From NCBI RefSeq assembly GCF_003945595.2, contig NW_024104301.1, positions 868,001 to 932,000 of the forward strand: a stretch of 64,000 bases of DNA. The letters are read 5' to 3'. How positions within the stretch are numbered: position 1 is the stretch's first letter; every line of letters starts with the position of its first letter. This document shows positions 27,750 to 41,454 of this stretch, in pieces. Source of the DNA: Pipra filicauda. Lineage: Eukaryota > Chordata > Aves > Passeriformes > Pipridae. Position numbers and translations under genes: made by a program. The notes beneath the pieces were generated by a model. It was not told where the DNA came from. It worked only from the letters and a program-made list of their open reading frames with translations, and made no database searches.

Positions 27750-29300
27750 CAGCCTGGCACGGAGGGTAGCTGGGCACCGTGCTGCTGACCATCTTCGCGG
27801 GCTGTCAGTGCCAAAATCTGGCGGCTGGAGATCAGTCTGTCCCTGTGAGCCCACCCCGCACACTCTCGGTGTTCCACCTGGGCTGGGACCCGGCAAGGGC
27901 GGGACGAGGGAAGTGTTGTCACACACTTCGGCCCCAGTGTGGTGTCTGAGTGTGATTTGCAGTCGCTTCACAAACTCCTCCGTGCGTGGCAGAAAACAAA
28001 CTTCTCTTATCTCGGATGTTGTTTCTGTGTGACTGAGTCGGATCGTAACCCCCTCGGGGCAGGAGCCGGGCCTTTCATGTCCGTTTGAAGTGCCCGGTGC
28101 GCGCACGGGGTGTGGTGATCGCGGTGTGGGGTGGTTGGGGTTGTTTTCGCCCGGGCTGAGAGCGCTGGGTATCGCTGCCCAGGAGGGAGACGGGGGCGGA
28201 GGTCGGTCCCGGTGGGCACGGCACGGGTCCGAGGGGCCTTCCACGGGCAGGGCCGGCCCGGCTGCCACGGGTGGGTGCTTGAGGGACCTCTATGAGGGGA
28301 GAGCCCGGGTTCTTCATCCCTGACGGGCGAGCCGGGGCCCTCCGTGAGGATAAGCCGGGGGCTCATCCCCGTGGGGGCAGCCGGTGCTCATCCCCGAGGA
28401 GATGCTGGGGCTCATCCCCGCTGGGGCGCATCCCAGAGGAGAAGCCGGGTTTATCCCCGAGAATATGCTGGGGCTCATCCCCGCGAGAGCAGCCGGGGCT
28501 CATCCCTGAGAAGCCGGGTTCATCCCTGAGGAGCAGCCTGGCCCTCCCGGCAGTGGCGGGGCCGGTCTCTCCCCGGTGAGCCGGGGGTGGGAGCGGCAGC
28601 CGGGCCGGTGCCTCTCGGGTGACAATGGTTTCTTTTGTCTTGCGGCGCAATTTGTGGCTTCCAGTTGCAGGGCCCCAGTGTGGGAGCGCTGTCGGTGCGG
28701 GCCGAGGCGCCCCGAGGTAGCTTTTGTTCCTGCCGTCTCCTTCCAGCTCCCGCGCCCAGGCCCGGGAGAAGGGGCCCCGCGGTGCCGGGATGCTGCCGGG
28801 GGCCGCCCTCCTCCCACCGCCGGGAGCGTCCCTCCCGCGCGGGGATGAGGAGCCAGGCCCGCGCCTTTCCCCGCGCTGGCACTTGCAGTTGGCTCATGGG
28901 TCTGTGGTATTCGGTTTCAGGCTCAGGGATTTCAACCAGCCGGCGCTGCTCCTGGGAGGAAGGAAGAGTGAGCTATACTTTTCTCATTGGCCCGAACAAA
29001 AAACAGAAGCCTCTGCTGGGGTTTGGGAGTGGTTTATGGGCTGAGCTCAGTGGCAGGGGAGCCCTCGCAATGCCAGAGGGAATAGAGCCGTATGGTGCGC
29101 GGTGCCTATTGCGGGAGAGAAGGAGCTGAGCTCAGGGTAATGCTGCTGCCTGTGCGTCCGCTCGCGTCTCCCCGAGCCCATGTGCATGATCGCTGCCCGC
29201 CCTGCCCGGCCGTGCCTTCGCATCCTGGCGCGGCTCTCGCTGTCTTTGTTTCTCTGTTTGCTTGCGGGTTTGTAGCGATGCGTGGCGAGTGCATTGTGGG
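27750..29300. promoter_or_regulatory. intragenic CpG island, candidate alternative promoter
   Basis: GC-rich sequence with dense CpG; by hand about 33 CpG in 28081-28440. The rest of the window is CpG-poor. A GC box (GGGGGCGGAGGT) lies at about 28192-28203. An inverted CCAAT box (CTCATTGG) lies near 28983-28990, and several GTGAGC-type donor-like sites follow (for example 28575). KDM2B is known in mammals to make short isoforms without a complete JmjC domain from internal promoters. Here an internal start spliced to the exon at 32462 would first meet an in-frame ATG at 32472, inside the domain. Direction and use of the promoter are inference. Confidence 0.6.
28301..28537 (+). repeat. imperfect GC-rich minisatellite, unit about 21-26 bp
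   Basis: About nine to ten imperfect copies resemble GCCGGGGCTCATCCCCGAGG plus a few bases. The CTCATCCC core recurs at intervals of 21 to 26 bases. Unit lengths vary, so no single reading frame is kept through the array. It sits inside the CpG island and is the only GC-rich tandem array in the window. Confidence 0.85.
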
Positions 29301-29419
29301 TTTGCCTGGGAGTGTGGTCTCTGCGCTGGCTTATGGAGCGGTGTCTGTGTTGTTTCTGTGTTCCCAGCTCGCTGTGTTTGCTTAGTGGTTTAGCTTCGTT
29401 TGTATCATCTCCCTCTCTC

Positions 29420-30007
29420 TTTTTTTTTTTTTTTTTTCTGGATCTCCGTGTTTGTTCTTCCCCGTGAGTTTGCAGGTTACTCCATATTTCTTCGCATCAT
29501 TTCTCTAACAAATTTCCCCAGGTGTTTGGGGTTTTTTTTGGGGGGGTGTGGGGGGGAAAGTTCTCCATTTCTCCACACCACAAATCCTTCTTTCAAAATA
29601 ACAATACATTAAATCAAACAATTTCAGCCTTGTGGAGAACATAAACCAAACTCTTCAGTGGGGAAGGGAAGCTCCCCCACAACAGATTACAAGCAGCTGC
29701 ATGTTTTAAAACCCTGACTGAGGCTGTGCAGGGAGATAAAGTGGAGTGGGCAGGGATTGGATGTGGTAGCAGTTGTGAAAATATTAAAGTTGGGGCATCT
29801 TTTGCGTCACCTGTGTTTTCAGGGTGTAACTCTGATCAGGTTGTGTCCCTATGCCCGATGTGGGATTGTGTTCCTGTACCCACTGTACCTGCTTGGCCCA
29901 GAGCTCTGTGACCACAGCATGCAGTGAGATGTAGTTCCTAGATTTCTTTCAACATGGAAGCTGTGTTATGGCTTTTTTTTCCCCCTGTCCTTTTTTTTTT
30001 TTTTTTT
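29420..30007. repeat. poly-T tracts downstream of the CpG island
   Basis: T18 at 29420-29437, preceded by CTCTCTC, and T17 at 29991-30007. They could be reverse-oriented retroposon tails or simple homopolymer growth. No retroposon body is recognisable next to them. Confidence 0.7.
29528..29556 (+). other. G-run cluster, possible G-quadruplex
   Basis: G4, T8, G7, TGT, G7. The three long runs can be divided into four GGG blocks with short loops. It lies just past the 3' edge of the CpG island. Confidence 0.6.
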
Positions 30008-31533
30008 ATTGGTTTTATGAAAAACCCCAAAAAGTTGAGTCGTCCCCCAAATTAGCAGCTGCTGGTGACGAGAAGCTGCTGGCTGAGGCTGGAGCAGAGC
30101 GGTGCCTGAGATTAGCTGTGGCATGGAGCTGTGCTGGGACCATGTGACTGCGGTGTACATTGGAAGAGGAAGCTGTAGAGGTCAATGCAAAGGCATTGTG
30201 CCAGACTCTGGCAACCAGGGGAGTGCTGGATGGCGGAAGATCCTCCCGCAGGCTCCTGAGCCGCCCGGGAGCTGCTGGGCTGGGACAAAAGCAGGCCTGG
30301 GAGATTAACAGCAGAATTAAGGCATGGCTCGCTTGTGGATGGAAGGAAAAACTGGTTTATTTTCCAAAGGCTTTGTAGGTTTTTCTTAATCACCATATGT
30401 GGCTCTTTCACTAAAACCATCTTCATTGGTAATTGTGTTTAGAGGAGTTTCAAGAAAACAGAGGCAAAATGGGGGAAAACAAGGGTAAGAAAGAGTTGAG
30501 TGTTCACACTTATACCTGCCTTGGTGTTTTCTCACAAAACTAAATTTTAAGTGCGTTTATTTGATGGGATTCAATCCTGTTATTTCCTCTCTGAACACAA
30601 GCAGATCGACTGCTTCAGGTTTAGATTGTTGACTACTGAGGAATAACTAAAACCAGCTAATGCTCAGGCCATGTTTGCTCTTTCAGAATATCTTAATTCA
30701 ACGGGTTATTGTTGGTAGAAAAATTGTCTAGAAAATTTTTGTTAGTGTGATATATTTTACATCTGACCTTTTGGAAACTGAAAATAATTGACTCTATAAG
30801 GATTTGAATTTTTTTACTTTAAAACAACATGAACCTCTAATACTCAGCACTGCCCACAAACTGAGAATTACCATGCTGATTTTTTTTTCCTTAATGAGCA
30901 ATAATTATTCAATCTGTGACTTTTTGCAGTTTGGCTGGAAGAAAGGCAACTTCCTTTCTGGGCTTCTTTTATTGTTTTTAAATTCTATCTGACTTGTAAT
31001 CAACAACATCTTGGTAGAGAAAACATAAAAGGAGAAATTAAAAAAAAAAAGTGTTTGGGAGGGAAGGACTCATATTTTGAAATGGAGCATATTGAGAGTG
31101 TAGACAGCTTCTTGGCTAGCTGTGATTTTTGAAGCATCTGAAATACCCCAGGGGCAGCAAAAGCTTCTTCCTGCTTCTGAAGGATTAGGAAAAAAATTAA
31201 AAAAATTCCAGAGTGGGCAAGAGGAGAGACGTGTAATTGCACAAGGAGAGGTTTTAATTGTGAGATGAAGGCGCAGGACCTTTTTTGAAGCGCACAAATT
31301 GACTGTCTTCATGACAGCATTGCGTATCATTCTGTCAACTCTGGCTCGGGATGTGGTTGCTAGGCAGCGGCTCTTATGGACCCAGAGTGGCTCTGATTTG
31401 CCAGCCTTCTGCAGACACATGGTAAGGTCCTTCCCAGCCTATCATCTACAGGGACTTCTGCACGCCGGCTGCATACTGCTGAGCTTCTCCTACCTGCCTG
31501 TGAGCAGAAAAAGACACACTTAAATGAAACCCC

Positions 31534-31616
31534 TTTTTTTTTCTTTTTTTTTTTTTGTTCCAAATCCCGTTCCGGTGGTGTTTCCATAACTCCCTTAAAA
31601 AACCAAAGCAAAGCAA

Positions 31617-31658
<42 letters not shown>

Positions 31659-31679
31659 CCATGAAACGGAGACCGGAAC
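31534..31679. repeat. poly-T / poly-A pair with nested inverted repeat
   Basis: T9-C-T13 (31534-31556) is followed by three AAAGC units (31604-31618) and A38 (31620-31657). The 8-mer GTTCCGGT at 31569-31576 is repeated inverted as ACCGGAAC at 31672-31679. A shorter GTTTC/GAAAC pair lies inside. Either pairing could fold a hairpin in the pre-mRNA. Confidence 0.8.
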
Positions 31680-32432
31680 AAGGAAAAGAGGTTAGTGGGT
31701 TAAGTGGTGTGTGTTTCCTGCATTTGCAAAGGTGCCTACAGTGAGGAGGGCGGCTGTGATTCGGCCATTAGTTACAGATGGTGGCTGGAGCCTGGAGATT
31801 CCTGCAGCCAGAACACAGCTCTTGTGTCTTTTTCCAGCAATGCCGACTTTAAACTGCTCAAAGCCTGTATCCAGACGGCATAAAAAATAGTGGATTTGAT
31901 CCTTAGCGTTGCTGCCAGCTGGGTCTTTTATGTATTTTGATGCCGAAATGCCTAGAAATGTGAACAAAAAGGAGTTAGTTTGCCAAACGAGGTTTCTGTC
32001 CCCCAGTCCTTGCAAAAATGGCATGAGTGGCAAGTAGGTAAAGAACACTCAGGAGGATTTATAGGCAAATTAGATTTTTCAAAACTTTGCTCTTTGAAGC
32101 CATTTGTGTACAACTCTTGGTGCAGGTTGTGTCTCTCGAGCGGTGACGGAGAGCGTTAAACAGATCACCCCGGGGACTGGCAGTGGCATAAGAAATATTT
32201 CTGAACAGCCTCACTTTTAATGTTTTTCCATTCCTTAACTCTGAAGGCTTTCGTTCCTCTCGTATGAACAGCAAACTCAGACGTGGAGATTCGCGTTTTT
32301 CAGCAGAAACCTCGTTAGATTCACGAGACAAATCACTGTACTATAAATGCAGAAACTTAATTGGTGGAAGCAGCACTGCACACACAGTTAACCGCTGCAA
32401 ATCAAGACGTGAAAAATACTGTTTCAGACTGA

Positions 32433-33602
<1,170 letters not shown>

Positions 33603-36600
33603 TGACTAACAGTTCTCCGTGAAACAATTCTTCACACCTAAACCCTGTACTGACCTCCTTATTAGCTGTGGCAGAAGGAAGGCGAAGGACTGAATGCACT
33701 TCATTTTCCAGATATTAAGACTTATGGAAAATGTGCTGTGAGGAATCTGTGCAGTGATCACTTGTGCAGTACTGGGGGAGAGAGGACTTGGGCCTCTGGG
33801 GTTGTCAGTGCACCACTCCTCCCCAGAGTCGTACTGACTGCTGTTGGAAGTTTGCTGGGAAAGATGTTTTCCTCTTTTTGTGGTCTCTTCTGGCAGGTTT
33901 CACCTGCAGTTCAGTAACTGGCTTCTTTGCCTCTATTTGTAACCAGAGGTGGGTCTCACTTCCCTGATGGAACTCTAGGGAGATTCCAGTCCTTGGAAGA
34001 GCAGGTGCTGTGCTCCCTCGGGGTTGCTTCTTGGGGAAACAGTTTTATTGTTATAACTCTTTGGATTTCTGTCGATGGAGACTGTGCTGAACCTGGAAAT
34101 CTTCCAGCAGCCCAGCCACCCTCAGTTTTACACTCCTGCCCACCTCAGTAGCTGTGTTGCATGATCCAGGCTCATCTTGCAAAGCCACCAAATAGTTGCT
34201 GCCTTGAAGGCTGGTGGCTTCAGCCCTTTCTGCTCCTGCCTAAATTGGATTAATGATGGTGGAATGTGTAACACTCCTCATTTAAGACGATATCAGACTT
34301 TGCTTTCCTTGACTGTTATGGGACTGTACATTTATTTATAATGATTTAACACATTGCCTCTGTCTAGGTAGATCTTACCAGGGAGATAAGTATAGGTAGA
34401 CTTTCTACATGACAGAAAGATAGGTTGGTAGTTTTTCAGCTCTAGAATTAATTACTCTGTGGAGATAGGATTATTATTTTTTAGCCTTAAAGACAATGCA
34501 GGTCATGCAGAGACAGTGACAATGTTCTTCCCAGCTGGGGAGCACTGCTGGGATCAGTTGAAGGCCCCAAATGTGCACATTTGTAAGTATTTGGTAAGAA
34601 TCAGCCTGGGACTGACAGGCAAAATGACTTTGAGGGTGGAGGAGTTAATCCATTAAAGGAATTAGATCTTCCCTTGGAACAGGTCAGAATGTGCTGTTAC
34701 TGTTTGAACTGGGTGTTTGAGTGTGGCTGTGCTGTTTGCTCAGATCCCATTACTGCATCTTCGTATTTATCTTCATCCTCCTGTGAAAAGGCTCCTCCAA
34801 ATAAGACTTTCTGCATGTCAGTTTAGTCATGCTCAGCAGCTGGAATACTGCAGGTTGTGAGAGCTTGGACAGGACACAGCTGTAACATGGTGTCTGACAC
34901 AAAGTGATTCCAAATGGGTTTTTGACAGTAGTTTCTGTTTTCTTAGGAAAGCCCCAAGTACAGAAACGCCAACACCTCAGACATTTTAGGCTCTGTGCCA
35001 CATTTGAAAAGCATTTATGAATAATTTCTGTCTAAGCACCTCATAGATTCAAGGGTTTTTGCTCTGCTGTACTTTGTTCAGAAAACTTACTTGCAAATCT
35101 CTTATTTATGTGAAAGAGCATTATTTCTGTCTCTGTTTTAAGAGTATGGAAATGCCTGATTAAAGGCTGTTCCAGGTCAGTGAGTTGAGCACAGCTGTGT
35201 AAAACAGGTCAGTTCCTATGACCTCTTTGCTCTGGTTTGTGCACATACCATGTTAGTTAATGTTTGGAAGTGTTTTTTATGTGCTTTAGAAGTGTTCATA
35301 GTGTTTAGGTTCTGTTTATTGGTGTCTGTAAAACCAGTGTGTCCCATATTTTCAGTTGAGCCTGATAAACTCCTGACCAGGCTCAACTCATCCACAAGGG
35401 AATACCTTCTAATTGCAGGTTTAGTCACAGGAAGTGTAGAGGATTTAGTGCTCCGCTGGACTGTGAATGGAGAACATTTCAGCAAAGGACTGAAATATAT
35501 CCTGCTCTGCTTCTGTTCTCGAGTAATTTTTGGGAGTGGTCCTAGAAATGATATTGTACCATAGCAGTGTGAGGATGGAGTAGTCAGAGAAGACTGTAGG
35601 AAGACCTGTGGGGGAGTGAGAGATCAGAGGCTCGTGGGAAATGGAAGGTTTCCCTGAGAATCTGGGATCAGCAGTAGATCCAGTAAATCCCTGAAACTAC
35701 AAACCACTTGGCCAAGAATGGGAATCATTCTTACAGAAGGCATAATTACAGTGCTCACCAGGGCCTCAGGGTATTTTCCTCTCCATCACTGCCATCATCC
35801 TTTCAGGATTAAGTTTAAACCTGTGCTTCTAACCCTGCAAGGCACTGAGAGGCACGATCTGAACTGTGGGATCAAGGAGGAATTGAGCCCAATATTGTCA
35901 GCACAGTGAGTTGTTATGGGCCAAGGTGCCTCTTGAAGCATTTGAGGAGTTCTTCCTAAATGTGAGGAGGGGGGGAAGTAAGCTGGGATTCTGAGGGGTA
36001 CTGTGTGAGGGGCCTCATGTAGTCCCAGCTGAACTCCTGGTGGTCCCCTAGGATGGCTCCACACAAGCCCTGCACCGTTACAAGTTCTCACCGCCCACTT
36101 TACTGGTTCCCACTGGTGAGTAAAGGATCATAACTCTGGTAAAGTCTGTGGTAAAGTGATAAAATCAACTCAGAACCAAGCCTTTGCCATTAATATAACG
36201 GGTGTCAGCATAACTGTTGATTGAGAAATACACCATGTTGTGCCATGCTGAAGTTTATGGCCAGATTAGATTCAAGATATTAGACCAGCTGAAGGTTCAA
36301 GAGGGCAGGAAGCCATAGTTGCTACCAGTGTCAGTAAATGATTATTTTTTCTTTCTGCAGAAATCTGTTTTTTTCCCAGGATGGGTTACAACTTGGGTTG
36401 ACTCTGCTGATCTTACTGTAGGATTTTCAAATATGTAGCTTTAAGTACATGGAAGCACATGGAAGAGATGAGATGTTGGACTGCCATTAGATATTGTAGA
36501 AGACTTTTGCAGTGCTGATTTAATCAACATTCCTGTGATCAAAATCCAGACAGAATAGCTGACTGTCAACTGGATGATGTTCCTTTCTGGTTCCTCTTCA

Positions 36601-39600
36601 AACTTCTCCCTCATGTTGCTGCAATTTTACAGCAGTTGTGTTTCACCTCGAGACTGGCAGCATTCCACTGAGGAGTAAGCTTTTATTTTTCTTATGTTCT
36701 TTATACTGCACTTTGGGGCCTTTGGCATGGAAACGTGCTGTTAGAGTCTCTCTTAATTTCTTGAGAGCTGAAGAACGAGCCACAGTCTAACAAAATATCC
36801 TCGTTGGTCCGTGGCGATTATGATGGTAACCTGAGAGTGCTCCAAAGTTCTTATTTCCAGTCAAATGCAGAAATAATGACCTTTCTCAGATGAATGTTCT
36901 TGGGAAGGAAAGTGGACAGAAAGAGATGTTCTGTGTAGACTGCAGGCAGCTATTTGCAAGGATTCAAAGTGTTTCAGATGCTGTCTCAGTGGATAACAGT
37001 GGGATTCTGCCTATTACGAGTGTGCGGTCTTAGGTCACCTCTGCTGTGCCAGTGAGAGTTTGATGGATTATTGTGTGAGGGGGCCAGAAGGTGGCACATA
37101 GTCTTTGTAGCAAGGAGAATGACAGGCTATTAAAATCTGACTGGTAAATTTTGTGCAGGGTGTTGTGCTGGGGCTGCAGAGCTGCCTGGCTATTTCTGGT
37201 TGCTGTTCAGCTTTTCCCATTCTGTGAGCTTCCACTGATACTAATGGAAGCTCCGTGCCTGGAACCTTAGTGAGGATCAAGTGATGAAGATCTGGAGAGG
37301 ATCAAAGAGGAGAGGTTTTTTGCCTGAGTGTCTGTTTTCAGATGGAAGCTGACAGCATAATGTTGGATTTTTGGTTCTATACCTGGTGCAGTGCTCTACC
37401 TAATTCTTACAAATGATATAAGATTGAGAGTTGCTGTATTACTTGTACTGTCAGGGCAAAATTAGTAATTTTTTAACCTTAAAAATGTAAACATGATCTT
37501 TCCTTGATGTGTTGGGCTGTGGGCACTATTACGATGCAGTCATTCTTCTTTGGAGATGAGTGAAATAATGTTTCATTTACTGGCAGTGCCCACTCTCAGG
37601 TTATCTCTTTAGTCACTTTTTAATTTTGAGGTGTACATATTTCATCTTTTCCACCCCAAGTTGTTGTAGAATTGCAGGAAGATGTGTGTGACTTCTTTAT
37701 CACGAAGGAAAATATCTGTTCAGTTACTAATGGAAACAGATTCACCATAGTTTTGTCTTGGAGCTTGCAGGCTGTTTGCCCCGTAGCTTTGTAAGTTAAT
37801 ATTCCTTTTCATTATTCTCAGATGGATGATTGCATCCTTGAGTAGGAATTTGCAGCCCACTGAAGTCTTCTAACAAGTTTGCAATGTTTAATAATACTTG
37901 TTTTATAAAATTCAAACGATAATGAGATCATGTCTTTTAACTGTTCAGAAAAACGTTTGTTACTGTTAATTTTACCTTCTTGATTTACTAGAGATGATAA
38001 CATCTAAATATTCAAGTATCTTAGGAGTGGTGGAATAATTCATAACTGTAAATCAGCTGAGAGCATTTCTGAGCCTCCTGAATAGAATTCCTGCTCAGTG
38101 TTGGCTTGGCTTCATAAAGTAGGATTGTTTTGGGAAGGAAGAAGCACTTACTGATCCCCAAGAACTGAAATAAAAAACATCAGCTTCAGAAAACCATAAG
38201 TGGATGGGCTTCTTGTTGAGGCTTGACTTGAGGGCTGTGAGCCGTGAGTGTGCAGTGTCTGCACTCCCAGATCCACACATCCCCTCTGGCTGAGCCTGGT
38301 GCTGGCGTGTGGTGTGGAGAGCTCTGCTCCCAGGGGAGGAAGGACGGGTTGGTTCCACCTTCCCTCCCTCGTCACTGATATCAGCACAGGCTGGTTTGAG
38401 GCTGGTATCCATGAGGAAGAGTTTTCTAGTTCATGACTAGTCCTTGAAGCCACAATGTATGTCTTTCATCTGCAGGATTTAATTGTTGCTTTAGGTGGTA
38501 TTTAGCAGGTGCTTTTGTTTGTGGCTTTCAACCAAAAATTAATAATATCTTATTCCACTGACTTTTGACTTTTTCAGTCCTTAATCCATTTGTTCTGATA
38601 TTGCTCCAGTGCTTTTTTTTTAACATGAAGGATAAAACTGAACTTGTGGCATTTTACTCTGTGTTCCTTTTTTTTTTGTTTTTGACAATGTTACAGTTTT
38701 TGAGACAGTGACCAAGAGGTGAGGTGTTATCTCCTGTCTTGTACTAAGCCATGAAACACAGAGGGTTGTGCAGCAGTGCCAGGGTTTGTGTGAGCAGCAG
38801 AAAGCAGTCCCTGAGGAGAGAACTGAGGAACTCAGTTCAGAGGTGTCTGTGTTGGAGGCTCTGTGGCAAGGTGCTGCTGTGAGAGCTGGAAGTCAGACAC
38901 ACATGAGCACAGATGACAGGCTGTTCAGCACAGGGTGATGTGATCACACATGGCAACAGAGCTGTCGATTCATCTGATGAAAAGCAGTGGCACAGGTGAA
39001 GGTGAGGCAGGGGATGTGGTGGTGGGGATGACACCAAAAGAAACCCCTTGGCTGCTCTTTTGTCTGACACATACGTGCAGCTTTCTCCTGTTCTGGAGGT
39101 TTATCTTCCTCTCTAAAAACCTTAGTAATTGGGGAGCTGAGAAGATGGGTGTTCTTGTTTGCAAATGGTCACAATGAACATTCATCCTCCTCAGTTTATT
39201 TCTGAGTCGTGCTGTATCTAAGCTGTGGGGATGGATTGAATGTGCCATCCAAGCTTCTCTGTTCTCAGAGCTCATTTCCACAATATATTACCCTGATGGA
39301 AACTGTTTCCTGTGTTCTGCTCATCTCTGTTTCCTCCTACTTCGACTTTTCTGGTGCTGGCTCCCAGTTTTTCTCTGTACACAGCCTTGTTAATATTAGA
39401 ACAGGAGATTTCAATGTTTTTTTTTTCCTTTGTAACGCCTGTGTCCATCTTCCTGGGATTTTCTGCCTGGTCAATTCTCCCATCCTTTTTGTCTAACCTT
39501 GCCCATTCTGTCCTGTGTCCCTGGAATACACCTCTTGGCGTTTGTGCCTCTGCAGTTTCAATTATGCACGGACGTTCCTCAGGCAAGTGGAAGCTATTTT

Positions 39601-40084
39601 GGGATACAGTGTGACTGAAACACCCTGTACAGCTGAGTGGCCAAAATCTATTTTGTGTGCAGGTGACTCCTGTGGCAGGGCTGTGTCCTGTAGCTGGCAG
39701 AGGGGCTGTGAGCTGGATCCTGCCTGTGGGAGCACGTGAACTGCTGGAGATCTGGGATTCCCTGGGACTGAGCTCTGTGCTCAGCAGTGAAGGGATGGTA
39801 CCCACAGGCATCATCCATACCCATCTCTGAGCTGTGCCTGGAAATCATCCTGTTCCATGCTTTGGCAGGGGTAGGAACTTTACTTACCAGGACTTTGAGT
39901 CTGTTGCTTGGTCTCTGGTTTATTTTTATTTTCCCAACTCTGGTGGATTTTAGGGCTGCGTTATTGTAGGGTCTTTATATTGAGAACTGTGTCATTAACA
40001 GTATTTAGCAGTATTTTCAGTCTTGCTGTTAGAAATACTTGCATCTTGAAGGACCTTATATTTAGTTAGTTCAGAAGCTGGCAG

Positions 40085-40116
40085 TTGAAGGCACTAATTG
40101 TTGAAGGCACTAATTG
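40085..40116. repeat. 16-bp perfect tandem duplication
   Basis: TTGAAGGCACTAATTG is present twice back to back (40085-40100 and 40101-40116), consistent with a recent slippage event. Confidence 0.95.
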
Positions 40117-41454
40117 TTTCTAAGATGATTAGTCCTGTATTATAAATGCAAGTAGGGAATTAAAGATGTTATCCACGGAACCAGAGGTTGTCTCAGATAA
40201 TTTAAGGAAGACTTTAGTTTTGCACCTGTATCAGCTCTGTAACAATGGATGTTCAAAACTATATTTGTGTTTATTATCTTTCTGCTGAGCACTTATCAGG
40301 GCTGGGACACCGTTTGTTGGAGCATTGGCTCAAGCCAGTGATAGATCTTTTCACATTTCTCCCAGAAATATTGGGACTAGTGCCAAGAAAGTCTAGCAGA
40401 TACAAAGATCCTTGGCATCTAGTGGGGGCAGAGTGGAGAGGTCAGGGAAGGTGTGATGAGTGAAGCCCAAAGAGCAGGAAACAATGAAACCAGCTGCACT
40501 CCAGCATGAAATTTTCACTGAGAAAATACAATTTGTAGGAGGAGGCTACTGTGTGGTTGCAGTAGAAGCATCCACTCAAAGAACAACTGCATTGATGGGA
40601 TTTCATTTTATTTGATATAAAAATGAAGGGATATCTCCTTTTAACCTTTCATATAGGACTAGAAAGCCAGGCTTCTGCTCAGCTACTCCTTTTACTTAAG
40701 CTGTAAATATCAGATATCAAATTGTATCTTGAATGATGTTGCTCATTCCATTAAAATAACTTGTTGCATCTGTCGGTTCCAGTGTGGTTGGACATCGACA
40801 CCTCTGCTGAGGGAGCTGCAATGGGAAGTGGTGGTGGGGGCTCTCCAGTGTTCTGATAACTGGCTGTTTCTGAGCTGTCTTCTGCCACCACTCACTTTTT
40901 CGAGCTTCATTTTGTTCATCTTTAAACCTGACAATTAAGGTGAATTGTCACACAGACCTACCCTGTGTTTCAGCACCGAGCCAATGAATTGCTTTGGGGA
41001 CCCAGCAAGAGATTTGCTTCAGCACATGGCTTCCATTCTTTCCTCCAGGCACAGAAGTCTTTGATTACCCAGTGGAAGCAGTGACTCCAACTTCTTTGAC
41101 CTTGGATCTGTTTTCCTTCCCAAAGACTAGATCAGGAAGATAATTTATTTTTCTAGTAGTTTGCTCTTAGTACAGACTGATGTATTTCATGTGAGGTGCT
41201 GAACTCCTTCAGCTGTGAAGCTTTTATAATGTTCATGTATGTAGTTGCCAACCTACCCTTATATGAAAAAACCCACATTCCTCTCTAGTTGATTGTTCTT
41301 GATTTGGAAGTAATAAACAGGCTGGATCATTGTGAGTGACTCTGCAGCTGAAATTATCCTGACTGAAGCAGGAAAGGTGCAATAATTCCATGAGCTGCCA
41401 GAGCCATGAGCCACCCACTGGTTTTATATGTGTCACATTGGGTGTGTGGAATCA

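Noticed and set aside
28095..28112. NRF1-like GTGCGCGCACGG site in the CpG island
   Set aside because: The core differs from the GCGCATGCGC consensus at the key middle positions.
27747..28268. Minus-strand open frame of 173 codons over the CpG island
   Set aside because: GC-rich DNA has few stop codons, so long frames arise on both strands. The Pro/Arg-rich product has no domain.
28292..28579. Plus-strand frame encoding repeated Pro/Gly/Ser/Arg-rich units
   Set aside because: It follows from the minisatellite. The unit length varies and is not a multiple of three, so the peptide repeat is not maintained. No sign of a real protein.
39272..39814. Minus-strand open frame of 180 codons, the longest in the window
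   Set aside because: With three stops in 64 codons, about one frame of this length is expected by chance in 64 kb read six ways (hand estimate). No domain is recognisable, and it lies antisense in an intron.
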